In this document: in pieces, positions 1 through 8,290 of the stretch | How the letters are laid out: each line of letters begins with the position of its first letter | How positions within the stretch are numbered: the stretch's first letter is position 1 | Source of the DNA: UBA1351 sp964627665 | GTDB lineage: Bacteria; Bacillota; Clostridia; Lachnospirales; Vallitaleaceae | Assembly (NCBI GenBank): GCA_964627665.1 | Contig: CAZVKG010000063.1 | Coordinates: forward strand, 1-21,280 | Direction of reading: 5' to 3' | Length of the DNA: 21,280 nucleotides | Translations under genes and position numbers: made by a program | The notes under the pieces: generated by a model | Database searches by the model: none | Told to the model about the DNA's origin: nothing | What the model saw: only the letters and a program-made list of their open reading frames with translations

Positions 1-2
1 AT

Positions 3-2669
3 AATGAATATATTGAATCTGTCTGGTGGGCATTAAAAACGATTTGGGATAAAGGTCTTTTATATAAAGGTCACAAAATCGTTCCTTATTGCCCTCGTTG
101 TGGTACGTCCCTTTCAACCCATGAAGTGGCACAAGGATATAAAGATGTTAAAGAAAAATCAGTAATTGCAAAGTTTAAAGTAGTTGATCAAGAGAGTCAA
201 TATATCTTAGCGTGGACAACAACACCTTGGACTTTACCAAGTAATGTGGCCTTAGCGGTTAACCCTAAGGAGACCTATGTGAAAGTTCAAGTTGGTGATG
301 ACCAGTTTATTTTAGCACAAGCATTGTTAGATAGTGTTCTTGGGTCGGATGTAGATCATAATATCGTTGAGACATATGTTGGAAAAGACCTTGAGCATAT
401 CCACTATGAACCTCTTTTTGATTTCGAAACACCCAGTGAAAAAGCATATTATGTAACCTGTGCTGATTTTGTTACCTTATCGGATGGTACAGGTATTGTA
501 CATATTGCACCGGCCTTTGGTGAAGATGATGCCAACGTCGGACGCGCATATGGATTACCTTTTGTGCAACTAGTCAATGATAAAGGTGAATTTACAGACC
601 AAGTGGAACCATGGAAAGGCGTTTTTGTAAAAAATGCAGATCCAATGATTATTGATTATTTAGAACAAGAAAATAAATTATTTAAAGCCCTTGTCTATGA
701 GCACAGTTATCCTCACTGTTGGCGATGTGATACACCACTGATTTATTATGCCAAGGATACATGGTTTATTGAAATGACCAAGGTCAAAGATCAACTCATA
801 GCAAACAATAAGAAAATCAACTGGTTGCCCAAAAACATCGGGGAAAAACGTTTTGGTGATTGGATTGAAAATGTCCTTGACTGGGGACTAAGCCGTGACC
901 GTTTCTGGGGAACGCCTTTAAATATCTGGGAGTGTGCATGTGGACATCGCCACGCAGTCGGAAGCATTGAGGAATTAAAATCCATGAGTAATGACTGTCC
1001 GGACGATATCGAATTACACCGTCCATTTATTGATAATGTCCATATTACTTGTGAAAAATGTGGTGACAGCATGAAACGTGTTGATCCGGTTATTGACTGT
1101 TGGTTTGATTCCGGAGCCATGCCTTTTGCCCAATGGCACTATCCTTTTGAGAACAAGGAAAAATTTGAAGATAATTTCCCGGCGGATTTTATTAGTGAAG
1201 CTGTTGACCAGACACGTGGTTGGTTCTACTCATTACTCGCTATTTCAACCCTTCTTTTTGATGAGCCGGCATATAAAAACGTTATTGTCTTAGGCCATGT
1301 TCAAGATGAGAATGGTCAAAAAATGTCAAAATCCAAAGGAAATGCGGTAGATCCATTTGATGCATTAGATAAGTATGGCGCCGACGCCATTCGTTGGTAT
1401 TTTTATAATAACTCTGCACCGTGGTTGCCCAACCGATTCTCTGACGAGGCCGTTATTGAAGGTCAGCGTAAGTTTATGGGAACCTTGTGGAATACTTATG
1501 CATTCTATGTACTCTATGCAGAAATTGACCAATTTGATCCTACAAAATATAGTTTGGACAAAGAGAACTTAAGTCTAATGGATCAATGGTGTTTATCAAA
1601 ATTAAACACATTAATTAAAACAGTGGATGACAATTTGTCTGAATATCGTATTACAGAATCAACACGAGCGATTGCTGAGTTTGTTGATGATGTGAGTAAC
1701 TGGTACGTCAGACGAAGCCGTGAGCGTTTCTGGCAAAAAGATATGAACCAAGATAAGATTAATGCATATATGACTTTGTATACAAGCTTAGTTACTTTAG
1801 CAAAAGTAACAGCACCCTTTATTCCTTTTATGGCAGAAGATATCTACCAAAACCTTGTTGTCAACTTCGATGCAAACGCACCGGAAAGTATTCATTTCTG
1901 TGACTTCCCGGTAGCGGATACGAAAATGATTAAGGCCAACGTAGAAGAACAAATGGATCTTTTACTTAAAATCGTGGTCTCCGGACGCGCATGTCGTAAT
2001 GGGGCCAATATTAAAAATCGTCAACCATTACCAACAATGTTTGTTAAAGCCCAAGGCGATTTAGATGAACGTTTTACTGAGATTGTTCGTGAAGAACTAA
2101 ATGTAAAAGAAGTAAAGCTAGTTGATGATGTCAGTGAATTTACGACCTATGCCTTTAAACCACAGCTACGTACGGTCGGACCTAAATATGGGAAGCAACT
2201 CAACCAGATTCGCCAAGCCCTGTCAGAAATTGATGGTAATCATGCGATGGCAGAGTTGAAAACACAAGGACATTTGGCATTTGATTTTGCGGGTGTTGAA
2301 GTGACACTTACGGAAGAAGATTTACTCATTGAATCAGCGAAAAAGGAAGGTTATGCATCCGATGTTGATGGTAATGTAACCGTTGTACTTGACACAAATC
2401 TAACCGAAGCTTTGATTGAAGAAGGATTTGTACGAGAAGTCATCAGCAAAATTCAAACCATGCGAAAAGAAGCCGGTTTTGAAGTGGTCGACCATATTGA
2501 GTTTGGATTAGCGGGTAATGACAAGCTTCGTGAACTTGTCCAAAAAAATCAAGCAATTATTCAAGAGGAAACATTGACAGAAACCATTCATGATACCTTA
2601 ATTGAAGGGTATACAAAAAATTGGAACATTAACGGTGAAACCGTAGACTTTGCGGTAGCTAAACGATAA
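3..2669 (+). CDS. ileS: Isoleucyl-tRNA synthetase, 5' end outside window
   Basis: Class I aminoacyl-tRNA synthetase that charges tRNA-Ile with isoleucine in the cytoplasm. The reading frame is open from base 3 (first residues NEYIESVWWALKTIWDKG), so the true start lies upstream and roughly the first 150 residues, including the HIGH motif, are missing. The CP1 editing domain is visible early (TTTPWTLPSN and HIAPAFGEDD). A Cys-rich metal-site-like region follows (CACGHRH, then CEKCG), then GWFYSLL and the KMSKS loop at 1320-1334, and then the anticodon-binding helices. The last ~200 residues have no Cys-x2-Cys zinc finger. That tail and the KMSKSKGN context fit the eukaryote-like type 2 IleRS rather than type 1 (family knowledge, not tested). 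glgP starts 21 bases after the stop. Any T-box leader would be upstream of the window. Confidence 0.97.
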   Translation, partial: NEYIESVWWALKTIWDKGLLYKGHKIVPYCPRCGTSLSTHEVAQGYKDVKEKSVIAKFKVVDQESQYILAWTTTPWTLPSNVALAVNPKETYVKVQVGDDQFILAQALLDSVLGSDVDHNIVETYVGKDLEHIHYEPLFDFETPSEKAYYVTCADFVTLSDGTGIVHIAPAFGEDDANVGRAYGLPFVQLVNDKGEFTDQVEPWKGVFVKNADPMIIDYLEQENKLFKALVYEHSYPHCWRCDTPLIYYAKDTWFIEMTKVKDQLIANNKKINWLPKNIGEKRFGDWIENVLDWGLSRDRFWGTPLNIWECACGHRHAVGSIEELKSMSNDCPDDIELHRPFIDNVHITCEKCGDSMKRVDPVIDCWFDSGAMPFAQWHYPFENKEKFEDNFPADFISEAVDQTRGWFYSLLAISTLLFDEPAYKNVIVLGHVQDENGQKMSKSKGNAVDPFDALDKYGADAIRWYFYNNSAPWLPNRFSDEAVIEGQRKFMGTLWNTYAFYVLYAEIDQFDPTKYSLDKENLSLMDQWCLSKLNTLIKTVDDNLSEYRITESTRAIAEFVDDVSNWYVRRSRERFWQKDMNQDKINAYMTLYTSLVTLAKVTAPFIPFMAEDIYQNLVVNFDANAPESIHFCDFPVADTKMIKANVEEQMDLLLKIVVSGRACRNGANIKNRQPLPTMFVKAQGDLDERFTEIVREELNVKEVKLVDDVSEFTTYAFKPQLRTVGPKYGKQLNQIRQALSEIDGNHAMAELKTQGHLAFDFAGVEVTLTEEDLLIESAKKEGYASDVDGNVTVVLDTNLTEALIEEGFVREVISKIQTMRKEAGFEVVDHIEFGLAGNDKLRELVQKNQAIIQEETLTETIHDTLIEGYTKNWNINGETVDFAVAKR

Positions 2670-2690
2670 AGTTAAGAATGGAGGAATTGT

Positions 2691-5162
2691 ATGAATCGCT
2701 TGAATGTCACAAAAGAAGCTTTTAAAGAAGCCGTATTTGAAAACATGAAAAATCAATTTCGAAAGACCATTGATCAAGTGACAGAGGAACAGCTTTTTCA
2801 AGCTGTAGCCTTTGCAGTGAAAGATATTATTGTAGATGAGTGGATTGAAACTCACAAAACGTATTTAGAAGAAGATGTTAAGACGGTGTATTACCTTTCC
2901 ATGGAGTTTCTAATGGGTAGAGCACTAGGCAACAACTTGATTAATTTACAAGTGAATGAAGTTGTTGAAGAAGTGCTTCGTGATCTTGGTTTTGACTTAA
3001 ATACAATCGAGAATCAAGAACCGGACGCCGGATTAGGAAATGGCGGTCTAGGACGATTGGCAGCATGTTTTTTAGATTCTTTAGCGACATTGGAATATCC
3101 GGCATTCGGATGTGGAATACGTTATCGTTATGGAATATTTGAACAAAAAATTATTGATGGATACCAAATTGAAAAACCGGATGAGTGGTTAAAAAACGGA
3201 AATCCCTTTGAAATACGTCAGCCGGAATTAGGTTCTGAAATTAAGTTTGGAGGAAATGTCCGGGTCGTGAAAAATGATGACGGACGCGAGCAATATGTTC
3301 ACGAAAATTATCAGTCGGTCCAAGCGATTCCATATGATGTCCCCATTGTAGGTTATAATAACAGTACGATTAATACACTGAGATTATGGGATGCGGAAGC
3401 CATTCAAAGCTTTAATCTTGAAATGTTTGACCGAGGCGATTATCATAAAGCAGTGGAACAACAAAATCTTGCCAAAACCATTGTTGAAGTCTTATATCCG
3501 AATGATAACCATTACAAAGGAAAAGAACTTCGATTGAAACAACAATATTTCTTTATATCCGCAACCATTCAACAAGTGGTTCGACAATTTATGGAAAATC
3601 ATGATGATGTGCGTAAGTTACCCGAAAAAGTGGTTTTCCACATCAATGACACCCATCCTTCATTAACTATACCTGAGTTAATGCGGATTCTGATGGATGA
3701 TTATAGACTAGAGTGGTCCGAAGCTTGGTCCATAACCAATCGAACATGTGCCTATACAAACCATACAATTATGTCAGAAGCTCTTGAAAAATGGCCGATT
3801 GAATTATTTAGCCGACTTTTGCCACGTATTTATCAAATCGTGGAAGAAATCAATCGACGTTTTTGTGCCGAGATTACTGATCGTTTTGGATTTGAAAATG
3901 ATCGTATCCGTCGAATGGCAATTGTATCCGATGGTCAAATAAAAATGGCCTGGCTATGTATTGTTGGTAGCTATTCGGTCAATGGTGTAGCAAGATTACA
4001 TACAGAAATTCTCAAAAATGAAGAATTAAAAGACTTTTATGAAATGTATCCGAAAAAATTCAACAACAAAACTAATGGAATTACCCAACGTCGATTCTTG
4101 CTTCATGGGAATCCGAAGTTATCCGAATGGGTAACGAAGAAGATTGGTAAAAACTGGGCAACAGACCTTGAGGAGATTAAAAAGATTGAAGAATATATCG
4201 ATGATGAAAAAGAGCGTCGAGACTTTATGCAAATCAAGTATCAAAACAAGGTACGTTTAGCCGAATATATTAAAAAACATAATGGCATTGATGTGGATCC
4301 TAGATCCATCTTTGATGTGCAAGTTAAGCGTTTGCATGAATATAAACGTCAACTTATGCTTACCCTTTATGTCATGCATTTATATAACGAACTTCGCGAG
4401 AATCCGGACTTAGACATGCTTCCGAGAACTTTTATTTTCGGAGCCAAAGCAGCCCCGGGATATACACGTGCCAAGAAAATAATTAAATTAATAAACAATG
4501 TAGCTAATGTTATTAATAATGATGCAACAATTAACAATAAAATCAAAGTCGTTTTCATTGAAAACTATAGTGTGTCCAATGCGGAATTAATATTTGCAGC
4601 GGCTGATGTGTCTGAACAGATTTCAACTGCATCAAAAGAAGCGTCAGGTACCGGAAATATGAAATTCATGCTTAACGGTGCACTAACTATTGGAACACTT
4701 GACGGTGCCAATATTGAGATTGCTGAAGAAGTCGGTAAAGAAAATTGCTTTATCTTTGGTATGACATCTGATGAAGTTATTGAATTAGAACACAGCAGAA
4801 CCTATGATCCTTGGGATATATATAATAATAACCAAGTTGTGCGACGTGTTGTGACACAATTAATTAACGGGTTCTACTCACCTCAAGATCCGGATTTATT
4901 TAGAGAAATTTATGATTCTCTTCTTAATGGCGGAGGAGAGCCGGCAGACCAATATTTCATATTGAAAGATTTTGATGCCTATGTTGACGCACAGAAAAAA
5001 GTGGATATTGCCTATCGTAATCAAAACGAATGGGCGCGTAAAGCAATGCTAAATGTAGCAAATGCAGGAAAGTTTTCTTCGGACCGAACCATTGAAGAAT
5101 ATGCCAATGAAATATGGAAGTTGGATAAAATCAAAGTGTTACTCCCTGAAGAAAAAGCATAG
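2691..5162 (+). CDS. glgP: Glycogen/alpha-glucan phosphorylase
   Basis: PLP-dependent phosphorylase that releases glucose-1-phosphate from the non-reducing ends of glycogen or maltodextrin; cytosolic. At 823 residues it has the usual length for the family. Conserved blocks are in order: YYLSMEFLMGR near residue 65, GNGGLGRLAACFLDS near 115, FHINDTHPSL near 315, KRLHEYKRQ near 545, and the cofactor site EASGTGNMKF, whose lysine (residue 658, codon 4662-4664) should carry pyridoxal phosphate. The ATG has a GGAGG at 2680-2684. No other glycogen genes (glgA, glgC, glgB) are in the window. The gene sits 21 bases after ileS and 17 bases before the mreB/mbl gene with no visible terminator, so cotranscription is plausible. 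Substrate preference (glycogen or maltodextrin) cannot be told from sequence. Confidence 0.96.
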   Translation: MNRLNVTKEAFKEAVFENMKNQFRKTIDQVTEEQLFQAVAFAVKDIIVDEWIETHKTYLEEDVKTVYYLSMEFLMGRALGNNLINLQVNEVVEEVLRDLGFDLNTIENQEPDAGLGNGGLGRLAACFLDSLATLEYPAFGCGIRYRYGIFEQKIIDGYQIEKPDEWLKNGNPFEIRQPELGSEIKFGGNVRVVKNDDGREQYVHENYQSVQAIPYDVPIVGYNNSTINTLRLWDAEAIQSFNLEMFDRGDYHKAVEQQNLAKTIVEVLYPNDNHYKGKELRLKQQYFFISATIQQVVRQFMENHDDVRKLPEKVVFHINDTHPSLTIPELMRILMDDYRLEWSEAWSITNRTCAYTNHTIMSEALEKWPIELFSRLLPRIYQIVEEINRRFCAEITDRFGFENDRIRRMAIVSDGQIKMAWLCIVGSYSVNGVARLHTEILKNEELKDFYEMYPKKFNNKTNGITQRRFLLHGNPKLSEWVTKKIGKNWATDLEEIKKIEEYIDDEKERRDFMQIKYQNKVRLAEYIKKHNGIDVDPRSIFDVQVKRLHEYKRQLMLTLYVMHLYNELRENPDLDMLPRTFIFGAKAAPGYTRAKKIIKLINNVANVINNDATINNKIKVVFIENYSVSNAELIFAAADVSEQISTASKEASGTGNMKFMLNGALTIGTLDGANIEIAEEVGKENCFIFGMTSDEVIELEHSRTYDPWDIYNNNQVVRRVVTQLINGFYSPQDPDLFREIYDSLLNGGGEPADQYFILKDFDAYVDAQKKVDIAYRNQNEWARKAMLNVANAGKFSSDRTIEEYANEIWKLDKIKVLLPEEKA

Positions 5163-5179
5163 ATTGAAAGGGGAAAAAT

Positions 5180-6172
5180 ATGTTAGGATTTTCATCAGAC
5201 ATCGGAATAGATTTAGGAACAGCAAATGTATTAGTCTATATTAAAGGGAAGGGAGTTGTATTACGTGAGCCGTCCGTCGTGGCCTTTGATCGTAATACCA
5301 ACAAAATTCTTGCGGTGGGTAGCGAAGCGCGACGCATGCTTGGAAGAACGCCGGGAAATATTGTGGCAGTACGACCGTTACGTCAGGGCGTTATTTCAGA
5401 CTACACGGTCACAGAAAAAATGTTAAAATACTTTATTGCAAAAGCAGTCGGACGACGACTACGTAAACCAAGGATTACAGTATGTGTTCCAAGTGGTGTA
5501 ACAGAGGTTGAAAAAAGAGCAGTTGAAGATGCAACCTATGAAGCAGGTGCACGTAAAGTAGAGATTATTGAAGAACCCATTGCAGCAGCTATTGGCGCCG
5601 GCATTGATATATCAAAAGCATGTGGTAGCATGGTTGTTGATATCGGTGGCGGAACGTCAGATATCGCTGTAATCTCCCTAGGAGGAACGGTTGTGAGTAC
5701 ATCCATTAAAATTGCCGGTGATAATTTTGATGAAGCCCTAGTACGCTATATGCGTAAAAAACATAACCTTCTTATTGGTGAGCGTACAGCAGAAGAGATT
5801 AAGGTTAAAATCGGAACGGCGTTTAAACGTCCGGAAGTCTTACAGATGGATGTTCGTGGACGTAACTTGATTACCGGATTACCAAAAACCATTACAGTAA
5901 CATCAGAAGAAACAGAGGAAGCTTTACGAGAAACAACATCAGCCATTGTGGATGCGGTACATAGTGTTTTGGAAAAAACACCTCCTGAGTTGGCATCAGA
6001 TATTGCCGATCGTGGAATTGTCTTAACGGGTGGTGGCGGAATGCTCCAAGGCTTAGATCAGCTTATTGAAACGAAAACAGGTATTAACGTGATTCAAGCC
6101 GATGATCCACTCACTTGTGTAGCAATAGGCACAGGAAAATATGTCGAATATCTTGCACATAATAAATATTAG
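5180..6172 (+). CDS. mbl: MreB/Mbl family cell-shape actin
   Basis: Bacterial actin homologue that polymerises under the membrane and guides cell-wall elongation. The actin-type ATP-binding blocks are present: phosphate-1 DIGIDLGTANV (residues 7-17), phosphate-2 VVDIGGGTSDIAVI (152-165) and the adenosine motif GIVLTGGGG (279-287). The signature IGERTAEEIK is near 199-208. Length is 330 residues, normal for MreB/Mbl. The start has AAAGGGG just upstream. Mbl rather than MreB is suggested by context: in Bacillus subtilis mbl directly precedes flhO-flhP, and here two FlgF/FlgG-type genes follow directly. No mreC or mreD is adjacent, which argues against the canonical mreBCD operon. The MreB/Mbl paralogue assignment is inferred from position and overall resemblance. 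Confidence 0.93.
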   Translation: MLGFSSDIGIDLGTANVLVYIKGKGVVLREPSVVAFDRNTNKILAVGSEARRMLGRTPGNIVAVRPLRQGVISDYTVTEKMLKYFIAKAVGRRLRKPRITVCVPSGVTEVEKRAVEDATYEAGARKVEIIEEPIAAAIGAGIDISKACGSMVVDIGGGTSDIAVISLGGTVVSTSIKIAGDNFDEALVRYMRKKHNLLIGERTAEEIKVKIGTAFKRPEVLQMDVRGRNLITGLPKTITVTSEETEEALRETTSAIVDAVHSVLEKTPPELASDIADRGIVLTGGGGMLQGLDQLIETKTGINVIQADDPLTCVAIGTGKYVEYLAHNKY

Positions 6173-6176
6173 GGGT

Positions 6177-6203
6177 TAAGAAATCCTAAAGTTATAACGA
6201 TAT
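6177..6203 (+). promoter_or_regulatory. Putative sigma-28 (SigD) promoter for flgF-flgG-flgJ
   Basis: A TAAG (-35, 6177-6180) is separated by 16 bases from ACGATAT (-10, 6197-6203). This is one mismatch per box from the Firmicute sigma-28 pattern TAAA-N16-CCGATAT, with the expected spacing. It lies in the 65-base gap before flgF, which has its own AAAGGAG. The homologous flhO-flhP genes of B. subtilis are SigD-dependent (known). Both boxes are imperfect, so this is a prediction. Confidence 0.42.
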
Positions 6204-6237
6204 ATACTAGAGAATAGCCTATGCAAAGGAGTTAATT

Positions 6238-7002
6238 ATGGTAAGAGGATTATATACAGCTTATACAGGTATGGAAGCTCAGCAGCAGAAGATGGACGTT
6301 GTTTCGAATAATCTTGCAAATGCAAATACAGCAGGGTTTAAGAAAGATTCTGTAACCATGGAATCATTTAAAGAAGTCTTAGCGATTAAAATTAATGATC
6401 CAATGAATAAATCAAATACAAATATCGGGTCCATGACTTTAGGTGTAGCTGTAGATAATATCTATACAAACTTCGAGCAAGGGGCCTTGAAACATAACGA
6501 AGATCCTTTTTCAGTGGCAATAGAAGGTAAGGGAATGTTCGTTGTCGGTAAAATGAATGATGATGGGACCATTAATGAGAAGTTCACACGTGACGGTTCC
6601 TTTACGCTGAATGCCAATAATGAACTGGTGACCAAAGACGGAAACTATGTTGTTGGCCAAGAAGGCATTATCACCATACCGTCCGGTCAATTTTCAGTCA
6701 AAGAAAATGGTGCCATCTATGAAAACAATGTCATGACTGATCAGCTTCAAATTGTAGCTTTCGAGGATTATGGAACACTTCGTAAAATCGGAAATAGCCT
6801 TTATGATGTAACCCAACAAAGTGTTCGAACAGACTTTGAAGGACTGGCACGTCAAGGCTATGAAGAAGCTTCAAATGTAAACTCGGTCAAAGAAATGATT
6901 GAAATGATTTCGGTTATGCGTAGCTATGAAGCCAATCAAAAAGTCTTAACTACGTATGATGAAACACTTGATAATGTTGTTAATAATGTAGGTCGATTAT
7001 AA
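6238..7002 (+). CDS. flgF: Flagellar rod/hook-basal body protein, FlgF/FlhO type
   Basis: Rod protein of the FlgB/C/E/F/G family, exported by the flagellar type III apparatus. The N-terminal rod signature is clear: GLYTAYTGMEAQQQKMDVVSN followed by NLANANTAGFKKD, as expected for the axial coiled-coil D0 segment. A central beta-rich domain holds the family motif for FlgF/FlgG (VAIEGKGMFVVG, then FTRDGSFTLN). The C-terminal D0 helix has the conserved ASNVNSVKEMIEMISVMRSYEANQK. Length 254 matches B. subtilis FlhO (about 270). Its partner is the flgG-type gene 15 bases downstream. Start ATG has AAAGGAG at 6225-6231. FlgF versus a FlgG paralogue is assigned from position (first of the pair after mbl) and is less certain than the family. 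Confidence 0.9.
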   Translation: MVRGLYTAYTGMEAQQQKMDVVSNNLANANTAGFKKDSVTMESFKEVLAIKINDPMNKSNTNIGSMTLGVAVDNIYTNFEQGALKHNEDPFSVAIEGKGMFVVGKMNDDGTINEKFTRDGSFTLNANNELVTKDGNYVVGQEGIITIPSGQFSVKENGAIYENNVMTDQLQIVAFEDYGTLRKIGNSLYDVTQQSVRTDFEGLARQGYEEASNVNSVKEMIEMISVMRSYEANQKVLTTYDETLDNVVNNVGRL

Positions 7003-7017
7003 TAGGAGGAATGACAT

Positions 7018-7827
7018 ATGATGCGTTCATTATGGACCGCAGCGTCCGGGATGAAGACACAGCAATTAACGGTAGATACTATTGCTAATAACTTGGCAAA
7101 TGCGAATACGATAGGATTCAAGAAAGAACGTTTGGAATTTAAATCCCTATTATATGAGACAATGCGTGAAGCAGGAAGTATTGATGACCAAGGTTCACCA
7201 GTCAACTTACAAGTTGGACACGGTGTTCGTGCAGCAGGATCAGTCAAGACTTTTTCCCAAGGAAATATTGAAGTGACAGAAGCTCCTCTTGATTTTGCAA
7301 TGGCAGGGAATGGATTTTTTGCAGTTGAAACTTTTGACGGCAGTGTAAAATATGCCAAAGCCGGTTCATTTAAAGTCAGTCAAGATGATGGTGAGTTGAC
7401 ATTAACCGATGTGAACGGCTACCGAATCTTGAATGCAGATGGTGATCCCATCACCTTTGACGAAGGCGTGTCAATGGACCGAGTCGTTGTTGATGAAATG
7501 GGTAACTTTGCAACGGTCGTTGATAGAGAACCGGTTGACTTAGACCATCAATTTGAGATTGTACAGTTTGCAAATGTTGCAGGTTTACGATCGGTAGGTA
7601 ATGGATTATTTGAGACAACGGTTGCATCTGGTCAAGCAGTATCTGAGCATGAAAATGATGACTTGGAAAAATCGTCTATTATTCAAGGTGCATTAGAATC
7701 TTCCAACGTACAAGCGGTGGAAGAAATGGTCGGTATGATTATTGCTCAACGCGCATATGAATTAAGTTCAAAAGCAATTCAAACATCAGATGATATGCTA
7801 GGAATGGCAAATAATCTGAAACGATAG
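7018..7827 (+). CDS. flgG: Flagellar basal-body distal rod protein FlgG
   Basis: Distal rod subunit (FlhP equivalent in B. subtilis), exported through the basal body. The start MMRSLWTAASGM is typical of FlgG. It continues into NNLANANTIGFKKER, then the central motif APLDFAMAGNGFFAVET near residue 90, YAKAGSFKVS, and the C-terminal D0 helix ALESSNVQAVEEMVGMIIAQRAYELSSK near residues 222-250. Length 269 is the usual 260-270. A strong AGGAGG precedes the start; a second ATG follows directly (7021), so the start could shift by one codon. It is translationally close to flgF and followed 26 bases later by the rod-binding protein gene. Confidence 0.94.
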   Translation: MMRSLWTAASGMKTQQLTVDTIANNLANANTIGFKKERLEFKSLLYETMREAGSIDDQGSPVNLQVGHGVRAAGSVKTFSQGNIEVTEAPLDFAMAGNGFFAVETFDGSVKYAKAGSFKVSQDDGELTLTDVNGYRILNADGDPITFDEGVSMDRVVVDEMGNFATVVDREPVDLDHQFEIVQFANVAGLRSVGNGLFETTVASGQAVSEHENDDLEKSSIIQGALESSNVQAVEEMVGMIIAQRAYELSSKAIQTSDDMLGMANNLKR

Positions 7828-7853
7828 AATAAATCAAGTTAGGATGGTGCATT

Positions 7854-8210
7854 ATGGATATTAAGGGAATCGGTCAAGATCTTTCCGGCGTCTATGGAAG
7901 TTTTCAAAAAGACACATCGATTGAACAAGAATTTCAAAAAATCTTAAATCAAACCATGGAAGTAAGCAATCAGGAAAAAAAAGATAAAGAACTGAAAGAA
8001 GCGTGCCAATCCTTTGAATCCTATTATGTCCAACGTCTTTTTAAAGAAATGCGAAAGACAGTTCCGGATGGTGGACTGTTTGAGAAAAGCAATGCCGGAG
8101 AAATCTATTCAGAGATGTTAGATGAAGAATATTCAAAAATCATTTCAGAAGGTCAAGGAATCGGCATCGCAGACGCATTGTATAAGCAATTATCGTCAAC
8201 AAATAAATAG
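7854..8210 (+). CDS. flgJ: Rod-binding protein, FlgJ N-terminal domain only
   Basis: Short (118-residue) protein of the FlgJ rod-binding family (Rod-binding domain). FlgJ scaffolds or caps rod assembly in the periplasm or cell-wall space. The domain signature is seen as LKEACQSFESYYVQRLFKEMRKTVP (about residues 44-68), followed by the conserved GEIYSEMLDEEYSKIISEGQGIGIADALYKQL at the C-terminus. The muramidase domain that gammaproteobacterial FlgJ carries is absent, as is normal for Gram-positive homologues, so wall opening must come from another enzyme. AGGATGGTG precedes the ATG. It is the last gene of the mbl-flgF-flgG unit and is followed immediately by an intrinsic terminator. Confidence 0.88.
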   Translation: MDIKGIGQDLSGVYGSFQKDTSIEQEFQKILNQTMEVSNQEKKDKELKEACQSFESYYVQRLFKEMRKTVPDGGLFEKSNAGEIYSEMLDEEYSKIISEGQGIGIADALYKQLSSTNK

Positions 8211-8217
8211 ATACATG

Positions 8218-8264
8218 AAAACCATCAACATTGGCACTCAAACCAATTATTGATGGTTTTTCTT
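8218..8264 (+). terminator. Rho-independent terminator after flgJ
   Basis: The 11-base arms AAAACCATCAA (8218-8228) and TTGATGGTTTT (8250-8260) pair perfectly, with a possible inner TTGG/CCAA helix (8231-8234 with 8243-8246). A T-rich tail follows (TTTTTCTTTC). It lies 7 bases after the rod-gene stop and ends that transcription unit. Confidence 0.85.
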
Positions 8265-8290
8265 TCTGCATGTTCGAGAGGTAAGAAGAT

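Noticed and set aside
6936..7358. Open frame of 140 codons on the - strand
   Set aside because: Antisense across the flgF-flgG junction, both of which have strong family motifs on the + strand.
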